64,000 nucleotides of DNA from Halopenitus persicus (GCF_900107205.1 NZ_FNPC01000002.1:62001-126000), one strand, 5' to 3'; positions 1 to 8,505 are shown, numbered from the stretch's first letter. Translations and numbers: made by a program. Notes: generated from the sequence alone by a model not told the origin.

Positions 1-488
1 TTGTCGACCTCATCGAGAATGATGATAACGACGTCGTGGAGCGAATCGAGGATGTTCCACAGTCGATCGTAGTACGCGTTGGTGGACAATCCGGACAGGG
101 GGACCGTGATGTCCGTCGTCTCCGGTTGGTTGAACGAGCGCGCGAGCGTGATGACGACTTGTGTTTCCGTCGTCGCTTGCGTACAGTCGATGTATGCACG
201 ATCGAGTTTCGTGTCGCGGTCGCGAGCGAACTCCTCGGCACTCTGGGTAACGTGCTTCGCGACCAGACTCTTTCCGGTCCCGGTCTTCCCGTAGATGAGC
301 GTGTTTCTGGGTTTGCCGCCGCGTATCGCGGGATGAATGCTGTTGGCGAGGCTGGATATTTCGTCCTCTCGACCGATGATCCGGTCCTCGTTCGGGATGT
401 GTTCGATGTCGAGGAGCTCCTTGTTCGCGAAGATCGGATCCTCGCTTTCCCAGATCGAGTCGAGGGGGCTGTGGTTCTCGTCGGTCAT
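1..488 (-). CDS. orc1: Orc1/Cdc6 replication initiator (5' part only)
   Basis: AAA+ origin-recognition protein that binds origin repeats and starts replication. The ATG is at 488-486 and the reading frame stays open to the window edge, so about 162 N-terminal residues are present. Seen in the translation: a Walker A loop GKTGTGKS near residue 72, a Walker B motif IIILDEVD at the window edge, and the Orc1/Cdc6-style N-terminus with REDEISSLAN upstream of the P-loop. The winged-helix DNA-binding domain lies outside the window. The gene points away from the repeat-rich region at 489-998, the usual layout of haloarchaeal origins. A TATA-like tract (TTTATATACTAT on this strand, about 542-553) is about 55-65 nt upstream, inside the origin, so initiator expression may be autoregulated by origin binding (inference). 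Confidence 0.93.
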   Translation of the reverse strand, partial: MTDENHSPLDSIWESEDPIFANKELLDIEHIPNEDRIIGREDEISSLANSIHPAIRGGKPRNTLIYGKTGTGKSLVAKHVTQSAEEFARDRDTKLDRAYIDCTQATTETQVVITLARSFNQPETTDITVPLSGLSTNAYYDRLWNILDSLHDVVIIILDEVD

Positions 489-520
489 AGATGTGATCGA
501 CCCCGAAAGGGCCGTCCCGT

Positions 521-543
521 GTTACACACGACGCCCGGTATAG
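521..543 (+). repeat. Origin recognition box-like repeat 1
   Basis: GTTACAC followed by ACGACGCCCGGTA. It matches the copies at 734 and 851 over the core CGACGCCCGGT and abuts the left edge of the AT-rich tract. Confidence 0.75.
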
Positions 544-660
544 TATATAAATATATGTATTTCATAAACACCAACTGTCGAGTGTAACTACTCTAATTTT
601 GGCGGTAGAGTTCATAATATTGGTGTATTTGTATTTTCTCGAACCGGATTCAAATTTGAG
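541..660. other. AT-rich candidate DNA unwinding element
   Basis: Strongly AT-rich run, with tracts such as TATATAAATATATG and TAATATTGGTGTATTTG, between repeat 1 (521-543) and inverted repeat 3 (663-688). It also contains the TATA-like sequence for orc1. Function as the melting site is inferred from composition and position. Confidence 0.65.
575..588 (-). repeat. Origin recognition box-like repeat 2 (half, inverted)
   Basis: Reverse complement reads GTTACACTCGACAG, the 5' half of the repeat; the CCCGGTGTG half is missing. Confidence 0.55.
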
Positions 661-662
661 GA

Positions 663-688
663 ACACACACCGTGCGTCGTGTGTATAC
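663..688 (-). repeat. Origin recognition box-like repeat 3 (inverted)
   Basis: On the minus strand this contains CACACGACGCACGGTGTGTG, a full-length copy with one change in the core. It faces repeat 1 across the AT-rich tract. Confidence 0.7.
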
Positions 689-733
689 TGCATCGGCGGA
701 TCGATCGTTGGATTCCCCGATGGTCGGCTTCTA

Positions 734-758
734 GTTACACTCGACGCCCGGTGTGTGT
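734..758 (+). repeat. Origin recognition box-like repeat 4
   Basis: Begins GTTACACTCGACGCCCGGTG and continues with TGTGT. This is the most complete copy. Confidence 0.75.
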
Positions 759-850
759 CTGTTTGTGATCCCAAATCCGGGATAAAGGCGCTAGTTCTGC
801 GTGTGTGCCCACCACGAATATTTCGACTTCACCCGATGAAATCTCGGCAT

Positions 851-875
851 ATACACTCGACACCCGGTGTGTCTG
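851..875 (+). repeat. Origin recognition box-like repeat 5
   Basis: ATACACTCGACACCCGGTGT followed by GTCTG; one change in the core relative to repeat 4. Confidence 0.72.
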
Positions 876-998
876 TGCCGTCGATCGGCAATCCCGATCG
901 GGGCGGTACCCATCCGTCGTCGAGCCGTTTCGTCTATTGACGGGAGACTGTAGACGGGACGATTGTAGGCAGGACGAGATCGTCACACCGTTGATCGA

Positions 999-2060
999 TC
1001 AGGCCGTCGCGGCCGCCGCGTCCGGGTCCCGCAGGTCGACCGCGATGGTCTCCCGGCCGGCCGCCCACGCCGCGAGCAGATGCGTGAGGTGGAGCTGGTC
1101 GTCGAGCCCCTCGGCGAGCTGCAGGTCGACCTCGCCGGCCAGCGTGTGGAGGCGCGCGAGCTCGTCCCCGCCGTAGGTCGACCCGGCGCGGGCCACTCGG
1201 AGGATCTCGCGGAGGAGGCCGGGGCCGTCGTACCCCTCGTCGTCGAGCAGGCCGCCGAGCGTGCTCCGAGCGTCGGAGAGGTCCCCGTCCACGGCGGCCG
1301 CGAGCGCCTCGCGGATCGCCTCGTCGTGGCCGACCTCGCCGAGGGTCTCGTAGGCGGTCGACATCGTGATCGACTCGTCCTCGACCGCGGTCGCCTGCGC
1401 GGAGAGGATCGCCCGCCGGAGGTCGCCGCCCGCGGCGCTGGCGACGAACTCCAGCCCGTCGTCGTCGTAGGCGACGTCCTCGCGGTCGCAGATCGTCGCG
1501 AGCACGTCGATCGTCTCGTCGATCGTCGGCGCGCGCAGCCGGATCGGGAAACACCGCGACCGGATCGGCGGGATGAGCTTCGTCGGCTGGCGGGTCGTGA
1601 TCACGAACTGGGTCGTCCGGTGGTGTCGCTCCATCACGCGCCGCAGCGCCTGCTGGAAGTCCTCGCGGATCGCCTCGGCGTTATCGAGAACGATCGTCTT
1701 GTAGTCGCCGCTCATCGGCGCGTAGGCGGCCGACTCCGTGAGCACGCGGTTTATCATGTCGCGTTTCGCCATCCCGCTGCGCCCCGCGAGGAACGACTCG
1801 AAGCGCGGATCGTTTCGGATCTCCTTTTTCGTCCGCCCGAAGAAGTCGGCGACGTTGATCTCGATCAGGTCGTTGTCGGGGTCGGCGTGGGCCTCCCGTG
1901 CGAGCGCCCGGGTCGCGGCCGTCTTGCCGACGCCCGGCGGCCCCTGCACCACGAGGTTCATCGGCTCGCTGAGCGCGCGATCGAGCCGCTCCCTGGCCTC
2001 CGTCTGCCGGATCTCCGAGAGATCGGGCGCGTGCCGACTCGTCCACAGCGGTCCGTCCAT
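999..2060 (-). CDS. rfcC: Replication factor C small subunit (RfcC type)
   Basis: Clamp-loader AAA+ subunit that helps place the PCNA sliding clamp on primed DNA. 353 aa. Walker A GPPGVGKT at residues 40-47 and the arginine-finger SRC motif at 168-170 are clear, followed by the C-terminal collar region. The Walker B segment reads IVLDNAE (about 123-129), so the catalytic acidic residue after the Asp is Asn: this copy probably binds ATP but may hydrolyse it poorly, as expected of an accessory small subunit working with a second, catalytic one. It is transcribed toward the origin from a divergent promoter shared with rnz. The start at 2060 has a weak TATA-like sequence about 30 nt upstream. Confidence 0.9.
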   Translation of the reverse strand: MDGPLWTSRHAPDLSEIRQTEARERLDRALSEPMNLVVQGPPGVGKTAATRALAREAHADPDNDLIEINVADFFGRTKKEIRNDPRFESFLAGRSGMAKRDMINRVLTESAAYAPMSGDYKTIVLDNAEAIREDFQQALRRVMERHHRTTQFVITTRQPTKLIPPIRSRCFPIRLRAPTIDETIDVLATICDREDVAYDDDGLEFVASAAGGDLRRAILSAQATAVEDESITMSTAYETLGEVGHDEAIREALAAAVDGDLSDARSTLGGLLDDEGYDGPGLLREILRVARAGSTYGGDELARLHTLAGEVDLQLAEGLDDQLHLTHLLAAWAAGRETIAVDLRDPDAAAATA

Positions 2061-2102
2061 TACCGCCCCCTCGGCGCCCCGCGCTCAAGAATCGGTCGAT
2101 CG

Positions 2103-2191
2103 GACGGGTCGACCAGCTGCGGTGACTGGACGGACCGGCCGCAGTGACTGGACGGGTCGACCAGCGGTGGTGACTGGACGAACCGGCCGGG
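2103..2191. repeat. Tandem repeat in rfcC/rnz divergent promoter
   Basis: Alternating 26- and 22-bp units, each starting GAC-G and ending GGTGACTG or AGTGACTG, at 2103-2128, 2129-2150, 2151-2176, with a partial copy to 2191. The block lies between the two divergent starts and ends just before the rnz TATA element. Confidence 0.8.
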
Positions 2192-2217
2192 CGAGTCCGC
2201 GAGCCCCCCTTTCGACA

Positions 2218-2229
2218 CCGGTTTAAAAG
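2218..2229 (+). promoter_or_regulatory. TATA element for rnz
   Basis: CCGGTTTAAAAG lies about 26-30 nt before the ATG at 2250, the spacing expected for a leaderless haloarchaeal transcript. Confidence 0.6.
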
Positions 2230-2249
2230 CGCCGCCCGCATCTGAGGGT

Positions 2250-3212
2250 ATGTCCTTGCGCGTGACCTTCCTCGGGACCGGCGGCGCCGTCCCGACGACC
2301 GAACGAGCCCCCAGCGCCGTCCTCTGCAACCGCGAGGGCGACCGGCTGCTGTTCGACTGCGGCGAGGGGGCCCAACGCCAGATGATGCGGTTCGGGACCG
2401 GGTTCACCGTCGACCACGTCTTCGTCTCCCATCTCCACGGCGACCACGTCCTCGGGCTTCCCGGCCTGGTCCAGACGATGGACTTCAACGACCGGGACGA
2501 GCCCCTGGCGATCCACTGTCCGCCGAACGCGAAGCGCCACCTCCACGACCTCGTCCACGCCGCGGGCCACGACCCCGGGTTTCAGGTGCGGATCAACGAG
2601 GTCGCGCCCGGCACCGCCGCGCTCGAGGCCGACGAGTACGCGGTCCGCGCCTTCGAGACGTCCCACCGGACGCGGTCGCAGGGGTACGTCCTCGCGGAGG
2701 AGGACCGCCCCGGCCGTTTCGACCGGCCGAAGGCCGAGGAGCTGGGCGTCCCCGTCGGGCCGAAGTTCGGCGAGCTCCACGCCGGCAACCCCGTCGAGCT
2801 CGAGGACGGCACCGTGGTCCGTCCCGAGCAGGTCGTCGGCCCGCCCCGCCCCGGTCGCCGGATCGTCTACACCGCGGACACCCGCCCGCAGGAGCGCACG
2901 GTCGAGGTCGCCAGGGACGCCGATCTGCTGATCCACGACGCCACCTTCGCCGACGATATGGCCGACCGCGCCCGGAAAACCGCCCACTCGACCGGCCGCG
3001 AGGCAGCCGGCATCGCCGACCGAGCCGACGCGGCACGGCTCGCGCTGATCCACATCTCCTCGCGGTACGCCGGCGACGCCTCGGCGATCGAACGCGAGGC
3101 CCGCGAGGCCTTCCCGGGCGAGTGTTTCGTCCCGGGCGACGGCCGAACGATCGACGTCCCGTATCCGGACGCCGAGGACGATGCGGACGCTGCAGGCGAC
3201 GGGGACGACTGA
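2250..3212 (+). CDS. rnz: Ribonuclease Z (tRNA 3' endonuclease)
   Basis: Removes the 3' trailer from tRNA precursors. 320 aa, the normal length of the short tRNase Z form. The metallo-beta-lactamase zinc motif HLHGDH is at residues 61-66. Downstream are the family motifs SHRTRSQGY (about 130), YTADTRP, the LIHDATF metal-ligand segment and AHSTGREAA with the later HISSRY. An extra acidic tail (DAEDDADAAGDGDD) ends the protein. The ATG at 2250 is favoured by the TATA element and by MSLRVTFLGTGGAVP being the family N-terminus. Confidence 0.95.
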   Translation: MSLRVTFLGTGGAVPTTERAPSAVLCNREGDRLLFDCGEGAQRQMMRFGTGFTVDHVFVSHLHGDHVLGLPGLVQTMDFNDRDEPLAIHCPPNAKRHLHDLVHAAGHDPGFQVRINEVAPGTAALEADEYAVRAFETSHRTRSQGYVLAEEDRPGRFDRPKAEELGVPVGPKFGELHAGNPVELEDGTVVRPEQVVGPPRPGRRIVYTADTRPQERTVEVARDADLLIHDATFADDMADRARKTAHSTGREAAGIADRADAARLALIHISSRYAGDASAIEREAREAFPGECFVPGDGRTIDVPYPDAEDDADAAGDGDD

Positions 3213-3220
3213 CTCACGAT

Positions 3221-3315
3221 CGCGTGTCTATGGGTCTTCCCTCGTCGCGTGTCTATGGGTCTTCCCTCGTCGCGTGTCTATGGGTCTTCCCTCGTCGCGT
3301 GTCTATGAGTCTTCC
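3221..3315. repeat. 25-bp tandem repeat spanning a kinase stop codon
   Basis: Four copies (3221-3240 partial, 3241-3265, 3266-3290, 3291-3315) of a 25-bp unit containing GTGTCTATGGGTCTTCC. The last copy overlaps the 3' end of the kinase at 3303-6254: read on the minus strand every copy contains GAAGAC(C/T)CATAG, the last codons and the TAG stop of that gene. The array fills the gap to the convergent rnz stop at 3212. Confidence 0.9.
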
Positions 3316-6254
3316 TTCGCCATCCCGACGTCCGTGACTTCGAACCGGGCGCCGTTCGACTCCGACGCCGCAAGGTCGAGCTCCCAGCCGTGGGCGTTTA
3401 CGACGTTCTCGACGATCGCGAGCCCGAGCCCGCCATCCCGTTCGGCGGTCGAGATACCCCGTTCAACCAGCCGGCTCGGGTCCGCGACGTCGAATCCGGT
3501 CCCGTCGTCCTCGACGACGAAGCCGTTCGGCCGGTCATCGACCGTGACGGTCAGATCCTCGCTCGCGGCGGGGTCGTCCGTCCCGTGTTCGACGGCATTG
3601 CGGAAGAGGTTCTCGAGGAGCTGTCGCAGCCGCGTTCGGTCGGCGCGGATCGCCCCGTCGACGTCGACCGCCAGCGTCGCGTCGTCGGTCTCGACGGTCG
3701 CCCAACACTCCGCGGCGACCGCGGCGAGGTCGACGCGGTCGAGGTCGTCGACGCTTCGGCCCTTCCGGGCCAGCGTCAGCAGGTCGTCGATCAGGTCCTC
3801 CATCCGGTCGGCCGCCTCCCGGCAGGTCTCGATGTGCTCCGCGTCGCCGGTTTCGGCCGCCAGATCCAGCGAGCCGGAGAGCACGTTGAGCGGGTTGCGA
3901 AGGTCGTGGCTCACCATTCGGACGAACTCCTCCAGCCGGTCGTTGGTGCGCTCGAGTTCCCGCTCGCGCCGCTTTCGCTCGGTGACGTCGCGGGACGTGA
4001 CGACGTAGCCGTCGAGAACCGTCCCGGTCTCGTTGCTGCCGACCGACTCGAGCCAGCGCCAGGTCCCGTCCGCGTGTCGCATCCGGAACGTCAGGCGCTT
4101 GGCCGCCGAATCATCGCGATCGGGCAGCGTCGCGATCGCGTCCGCGACCGGCTCCCGGTCGTCCGGGTGGACGTACTCGAGGACGGGGTCGCCGACCATC
4201 TCGGCCGGGGCGTATCCGAGCACGGCCTCGATCGACTCGCTCTGATAGGTGATCGTTCCGTCGGCATCGATCACGGTGTACACGTCCCGCGACTGGCGCG
4301 TCAGCGCGGCGTACCGTTCGAGCTCCCGTTCGTGTTCGCGCCGTTCCGTGACGTCCTGTGCCGAGACGACGATCGAGGTGACCACCCCTCGATCGTCGGT
4401 AACCGGTCGGAACGCGCCGTTGACGACCGACGTATCGCCGTCGGGGCGGATATGTTCGCGTTCGTACTCGACGTATTCGCCGTCGGCCGCACGGTCGATC
4501 CACGCCCTGGCGTCCGCCTGTAACTCGCTCGAGTGGCTCCACCACGGGGTCTCGGGGAACGGCGTCCCGACCAGATCCGCGTGGTCCGCCTCGACGTAGT
4601 CGAGCGCGGTCTCGTTGACCTCCCGGAGCGTCCCGTCCGGCTCCAGCCGCGCGACGAGGAGGTTCGGGTCCTCGAACGTCGCCCGGTAGCGGCGTTCCGC
4701 CCGCTCGAGTTCGCGCTCGCGCCGCCGACGCTCGCTGAGGTCCCGCCCGACGCCGACAAGCCCCCGAACGTCCCCGTCGGGCCCCGTCAGGCGCGCGCCG
4801 GTGAATTCGTACGGGATCCGGTCGCCGCCCTTCGTCTCGAAATCGGCGGTGACCTCGACCTCGCCGGTCTCGAAGGTGGTCGCGATCGCCTCCGCGATCC
4901 GGTCGCGATGGTCGGACGGGAAGAACTCGACCGCTTGCATCCCCGCGATCTCGTCGGTCCCATACCCCGTGACGGTCTCGAGACGGTCGTTCCACCGGCG
5001 AAGCTCGCCGTCGCCCCCGACGACGTAGAAGACGTCCTCGAGCGTGTCGATCGCCTGCTCGATGAACGCCTGTTGCTGGCGCAGCTCCTGCTTGCTGTCC
5101 TTCCGCCCGGTCACGTCCCGCCCTTCAAGCACCAGCGATTCGACGTCGCCGTCGTCGTCGAGCACCGGCCGGACCGAGACGTCCACGATCGTCTCCCGCT
5201 GCCCGTCGCGGGACTCGTCCCGTCCGCGAATCCGGAGCTCGTCCCGAACCGTCTCGCCCGTTCGCGCGCGTTCGACCGTCCGCTTCGTCGTTCGGGCGGC
5301 GTCCTCGTCGCCGCGACACCACGACGTCTCCCAGATCGGCGTTCCGACGAGCGTCTCACGGTCCGCGTCGGCGAACGATCGGAGCGCCTCGTTGGCCTCG
5401 ATGATCGTTCCGTCGGGCTCGAGGAGTCCGGTGAACTGGTAGCTGTTCTCGAGGATCGCCTCGTAGCGCCGTTCGCGCCGCTTTCGCTCGGTGACGTCGT
5501 GGGTGTAGCCGACGATCCGGACGACGTTGCCGTCCGAGTCGCGGATCGGGTTCGACTGAACCGACACCCACCGGACGTCCCCGCCGTCGGTTATGACCCG
5601 GTATTCGACCTCCTCGGCGGCGCCGTTCGCGACCCGGTCGAGGACCGCTCGAACGCGGTCGCGGTCGTCGGGGTGGACCGCCTCGAGGAACGACCGCGGA
5701 TGGTCCCGCAGCTCCGCGACCGGTCGGTCGAACAGCTCCTCGTAGGCCCGGTTGATGAACAGCAACTCCTCCCAATCGCCCGAGTACATCCACAGGAGGT
5801 CCTCGGCCTCACGCGCGAGCTCGCGGAGCCGCCGCTCGGTCCGCTCGGCCCGCCGCTTCGCGCGATGCTGCTCCACCGCGTTCTCGATCCGGTGAGCGAG
5901 GACGGTGTACTGTTCCGTGCCGCCCTTCGGGATGTAGTCGGTGACGCCGGCCGCGATCGCCTCGCTCGCGATCTCCTCGGACCCTTTGCCCGTAAAGAGG
6001 ATGAACGGGAGATCGGGATGGTCCGCGCGGACGCGTTCCAAGAACTCGAGTCCGTCGATTTCCGGCATCTCGTAGTCGCTGACGACGCAATCGATCTCCG
6101 CGGCCGCGAGCCGGTCGAACCCCTCCTCGGGGCTCGTCGCGGTCATCGTCTCGATCGCGTCGGATTCCCGTTCAAGGTACGTTCCGACGAGGTCGACCAG
6201 CGCCGGGTCGTCGTCGACGTGGAGGACGTCGATCGCGTCCATCGAGAGGGGCAT
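3303..6254 (-). CDS. Receiver-multi-PAS hybrid histidine kinase
   Basis: Soluble sensor kinase, 983 aa. Order: receiver (about 8-125; phospho-acceptor D60 in VVSDYEMP, conserved K110), then five PAS/PAC modules (roughly 145-270, 275-395, 400-525, 530-650 and 655-770, several ending in DVTERKRRE linkers), HisKA (phospho-accepting His in VSHDLRNPL) and HATPase_c (ENLFRNAVEH, then DDGTGF and GLGLAIVEN). An N-terminal receiver fused to a kinase is the common haloarchaeal HTR-like layout, and ligands are unknown. A TATA element lies at 6286-6294; the alternative start MDAIDV is four codons on. The 3' end is tandemly repeated downstream (3221-3315). No transmembrane segment is evident. Confidence 0.92.
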   Translation of the reverse strand: MPLSMDAIDVLHVDDDPALVDLVGTYLERESDAIETMTATSPEEGFDRLAAAEIDCVVSDYEMPEIDGLEFLERVRADHPDLPFILFTGKGSEEIASEAIAAGVTDYIPKGGTEQYTVLAHRIENAVEQHRAKRRAERTERRLRELAREAEDLLWMYSGDWEELLFINRAYEELFDRPVAELRDHPRSFLEAVHPDDRDRVRAVLDRVANGAAEEVEYRVITDGGDVRWVSVQSNPIRDSDGNVVRIVGYTHDVTERKRRERRYEAILENSYQFTGLLEPDGTIIEANEALRSFADADRETLVGTPIWETSWCRGDEDAARTTKRTVERARTGETVRDELRIRGRDESRDGQRETIVDVSVRPVLDDDGDVESLVLEGRDVTGRKDSKQELRQQQAFIEQAIDTLEDVFYVVGGDGELRRWNDRLETVTGYGTDEIAGMQAVEFFPSDHRDRIAEAIATTFETGEVEVTADFETKGGDRIPYEFTGARLTGPDGDVRGLVGVGRDLSERRRRERELERAERRYRATFEDPNLLVARLEPDGTLREVNETALDYVEADHADLVGTPFPETPWWSHSSELQADARAWIDRAADGEYVEYEREHIRPDGDTSVVNGAFRPVTDDRGVVTSIVVSAQDVTERREHERELERYAALTRQSRDVYTVIDADGTITYQSESIEAVLGYAPAEMVGDPVLEYVHPDDREPVADAIATLPDRDDSAAKRLTFRMRHADGTWRWLESVGSNETGTVLDGYVVTSRDVTERKRRERELERTNDRLEEFVRMVSHDLRNPLNVLSGSLDLAAETGDAEHIETCREAADRMEDLIDDLLTLARKGRSVDDLDRVDLAAVAAECWATVETDDATLAVDVDGAIRADRTRLRQLLENLFRNAVEHGTDDPAASEDLTVTVDDRPNGFVVEDDGTGFDVADPSRLVERGISTAERDGGLGLAIVENVVNAHGWELDLAASESNGARFEVTDVGMAKEDS

Positions 6255-6285
6255 CGAAGCGTTTCGTATTCATATCACAATATCA

Positions 6286-6294
6286 GTATATAAG
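6286..6294 (-). promoter_or_regulatory. TATA element for the multi-PAS kinase
   Basis: CTTATATAC on the minus strand, about 35 nt upstream of the ATG at 6254. It is the most AT-rich spot in the divergent region 6255-6453. Confidence 0.5.
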
Positions 6295-6420
6295 TTAGGG
6301 ATCGAATCGTGGTATGTCATATAGTCACGTTCATACGGTCGAACCAACCGCTCCCGCACCGTCGGTCAACACCGTCGATTCCCGGTCCGCCGGCCACCAC
6401 CGCCGAACCCCCTCGCCGTG

Positions 6421-6432
6421 GAGTATTTATCC
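6421..6432 (+). promoter_or_regulatory. TATA element deciding the DUF460 start
   Basis: GAGTATTTATCC sits about 26 nt before the GTG at 6454. An in-frame upstream GTG at 6418 would place this TATA box inside the gene, so the downstream start is preferred. Confidence 0.6.
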
Positions 6433-6453
6433 GTCGATCGTCTATCGCCGGGC

Positions 6454-8505
6454 GTGACTTCCCGGACCGTTCGCGCCCTCGACCGTCCGGTGTTCGGGGT
6501 CGACGTGCAAAGCGGCGACGTCCGCGGTGACGCGCCCGCCTACGCGCTCGTCACCCTCACCCCGCTGTCCGACGACGAGGAGGCCGCGGTGCCCGACGAG
6601 AACCGACCCGACGTCGACGGGCCGATCGCCCGGATCGACCGCGACGTCGTCTCCCGCCGGAAGCTCCTCCGGCTGATCGGCGACCGCGAGCCGGTCCGGA
6701 TCGCCACGGACAACGCCTACGAGCTGGCGGCGGACAAAGGCGAGCTCGTCCAGCTCCTCCGGTCGCTGCCCGACGAAACCCGGCTCGTGCAGGTGACCGG
6801 CGCCGAGCGGCCCGAACCCCTCTCGCGGGTGGCCTCCCGCCACGGCATCCCCTACGACTCGGATCCGATGTCGGAGGCGGAGGCGGCCGCCCGGCTCGCG
6901 GCCGCCAACGTCGGCCACGAGGTGACCGCCTTCACCGACGAGACCACCGTCAAGGTCGCCCGCGGCCGATCGACCGGCAAGGGCGGGTGGAGCCAGGACC
7001 GGTACACCCGTCGGATCCACGGCAACGTGAAGAAGCGAACGCGGCAGGTCGAGTCGGAGCTCCGCTCCGCGAACCTCGAGTACGAGCGCGAGGTGACCGA
7101 GAAGTACGGCGGCTACGCCAACGCCGTCTTCACGGTCGAGGCCCGTCCCGAGGACATCCCCGTCTCGAACTCCCGGGCTGGCGACGTTCGCGTCGAGATC
7201 GAGCGCGAGCGGCGCGACGGGATCGCCTACGAGCCGCTCGTGCAGCGGCGTGACCACGTGATCGTCGGGATCGACCCCGGCACCACGACCGCGGTGGCCG
7301 TGGTCGGCCTCGACGGGACGGTCCACGACGTCCACTCCACCCGGACCGCCGACACCGCCGCCGTCATCGAGTGGGTGATCGAGCGCGGCCGCCCGGCCAT
7401 CGTCGCGGCCGACGTCGAGCCGATGCCCGACACCGTCGAGACGTTCCGCCGGTCGTTCGACGCCGCCGGCTGGGTCCCCGATAGCGACCTCCCGGTCGAC
7501 GAGAAGCTGCACCGGACCCGCGAGTTCGAGACCGACAACGACCACGAGCGGGACGCGCTGGCGGCGGCCCTATACGCGCTCGACGACCACGCCGACCAGT
7601 TCGACCGGATCGCCGAGAAGACCCCGCCGCGGCTCGACCGGGAGGCCGTGATCGCCCGCGTCGTCTCGAGCGAGGAGTCGGTCGAGACGGTCATCGACGA
7701 CCTCCGCGACGACGGCGAGGGGACCGATGCCGACGACGCCGGCGACGAGAGCGACGGCGACGCCGCCGAGCCCGACCGCACCGAGGAGGAACGCGAGATC
7801 CGCCGGCTCCGCGACCGGGTCGAGCGGCTCGAGGGACACGTCGACGACCTGACCGACAAGCTCGACGACCGCGACGAGCGGATCGAGGAGCTCGAGGCGG
7901 AGCTCTCCGAGGCCAAACGCCAGGAGCGGATCGAGGCCCGCGAACGGCGGGCGGTCTCGCGGCTCGAGCGCGAGACGGACCGGCTCGAGCGCGAGCGCGA
8001 CGAGGCTCGCGAGCGCGCCGACGGCCTCGCCGAGAAGCTCGACCGGCTCAAGGCGCTCTGGAAGCTCGACCACTCCGACTTCGCCGACGTCGCCGAGGGC
8101 CGCGACCTCGTGGCCGTCAAGGCGGTCGAGCAGTTCACCCGCGACGCGATCCGGGCGGCCGACGGCGAGTACGGCATCGCCGCCGGCGACGTGGTCTACC
8201 TCCGGGACGCCTCCGGTGCCGGCCGCCAGACCGCCGCGCTGCTGGCGGAGATGGAGCCCCGGCTCGTGTTGAAGGAGGGAACGCTCTCGGAGGCGGCCGA
8301 CGCCGTCCTCTTCGAGGAGTCGGTCCCGGTCGCGCCGGCCGACGACGTCGCCCTCCAGGAGGTCGACGACCTGGCGGTCGCCCGCGAGAGCGACGTCGAG
8401 GCCGCCATCGACGACTGGGAGCGCCGCGCCGAGGAGCGCGAACGCCGGCAACAAAGCGAGCTCGTCGACCAGATCATCTCCGAGCACCGGGCCGAGCGGT
8501 CGTGA
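6454..8505 (+). CDS. DUF460 (COG2433) RNase H-fold protein with coiled coil
   Basis: 683 aa, GTG start. The family is conserved in archaea and has no settled function; the central part belongs to the RuvC/YqgF-like RNase H fold. Seen here: a first domain from FGVDVQSGDV, a segment beginning VIVGIDPGTTTAVAVVG near residue 270 with acidic residues typical of the fold, and the late motif DNDHERDALAAALYA. A long acidic, charged coiled coil (about 440-560) is followed by a C-terminal domain from about 560. A nuclease or RNA/DNA-binding role is inferred from the fold only. It stands alone between divergent and convergent neighbours. Confidence 0.85.
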   Translation: MTSRTVRALDRPVFGVDVQSGDVRGDAPAYALVTLTPLSDDEEAAVPDENRPDVDGPIARIDRDVVSRRKLLRLIGDREPVRIATDNAYELAADKGELVQLLRSLPDETRLVQVTGAERPEPLSRVASRHGIPYDSDPMSEAEAAARLAAANVGHEVTAFTDETTVKVARGRSTGKGGWSQDRYTRRIHGNVKKRTRQVESELRSANLEYEREVTEKYGGYANAVFTVEARPEDIPVSNSRAGDVRVEIERERRDGIAYEPLVQRRDHVIVGIDPGTTTAVAVVGLDGTVHDVHSTRTADTAAVIEWVIERGRPAIVAADVEPMPDTVETFRRSFDAAGWVPDSDLPVDEKLHRTREFETDNDHERDALAAALYALDDHADQFDRIAEKTPPRLDREAVIARVVSSEESVETVIDDLRDDGEGTDADDAGDESDGDAAEPDRTEEEREIRRLRDRVERLEGHVDDLTDKLDDRDERIEELEAELSEAKRQERIEARERRAVSRLERETDRLERERDEARERADGLAEKLDRLKALWKLDHSDFADVAEGRDLVAVKAVEQFTRDAIRAADGEYGIAAGDVVYLRDASGAGRQTAALLAEMEPRLVLKEGTLSEAADAVLFEESVPVAPADDVALQEVDDLAVARESDVEAAIDDWERRAEERERRQQSELVDQIISEHRAERS

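Larger units (their letters stand above)
489..998. other. oriC: Probable chromosomal replication origin (oriC)
   Basis: About 510 bp without a coding gene between orc1 and rfcC. It holds at least five copies of one repeat, best form GTTACACTCGACGCCCGGTG, in both orientations (521-543 +, 575-588 - partial, 663-688 -, 734-758 +, 851-875 +). The first copies flank an AT-rich stretch (541-660) unlike the GC-rich surroundings. Archaeal origins are typically an AT-rich unwinding element bounded by inverted origin recognition boxes next to orc1/cdc6, which matches. Short ORFs crossing this region contain the repeats and look spurious. Which of the organism's origins this is cannot be told from the window. 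Confidence 0.85.

Noticed and set aside
599-986. Short ORFs in the origin region
   Set aside because: They contain the origin repeats and have no homology features; the repeats explain the sequence better.
3221-3315. CRISPR-like array
   Set aside because: The units are directly adjacent with no spacers, so this is a simple tandem repeat. The same holds for the other arrays in the window.
4533-6293. 586-codon plus-strand frame over the multi-PAS kinase
   Set aside because: Antisense shadow; composition is Arg/Val/Asp-rich without domains.
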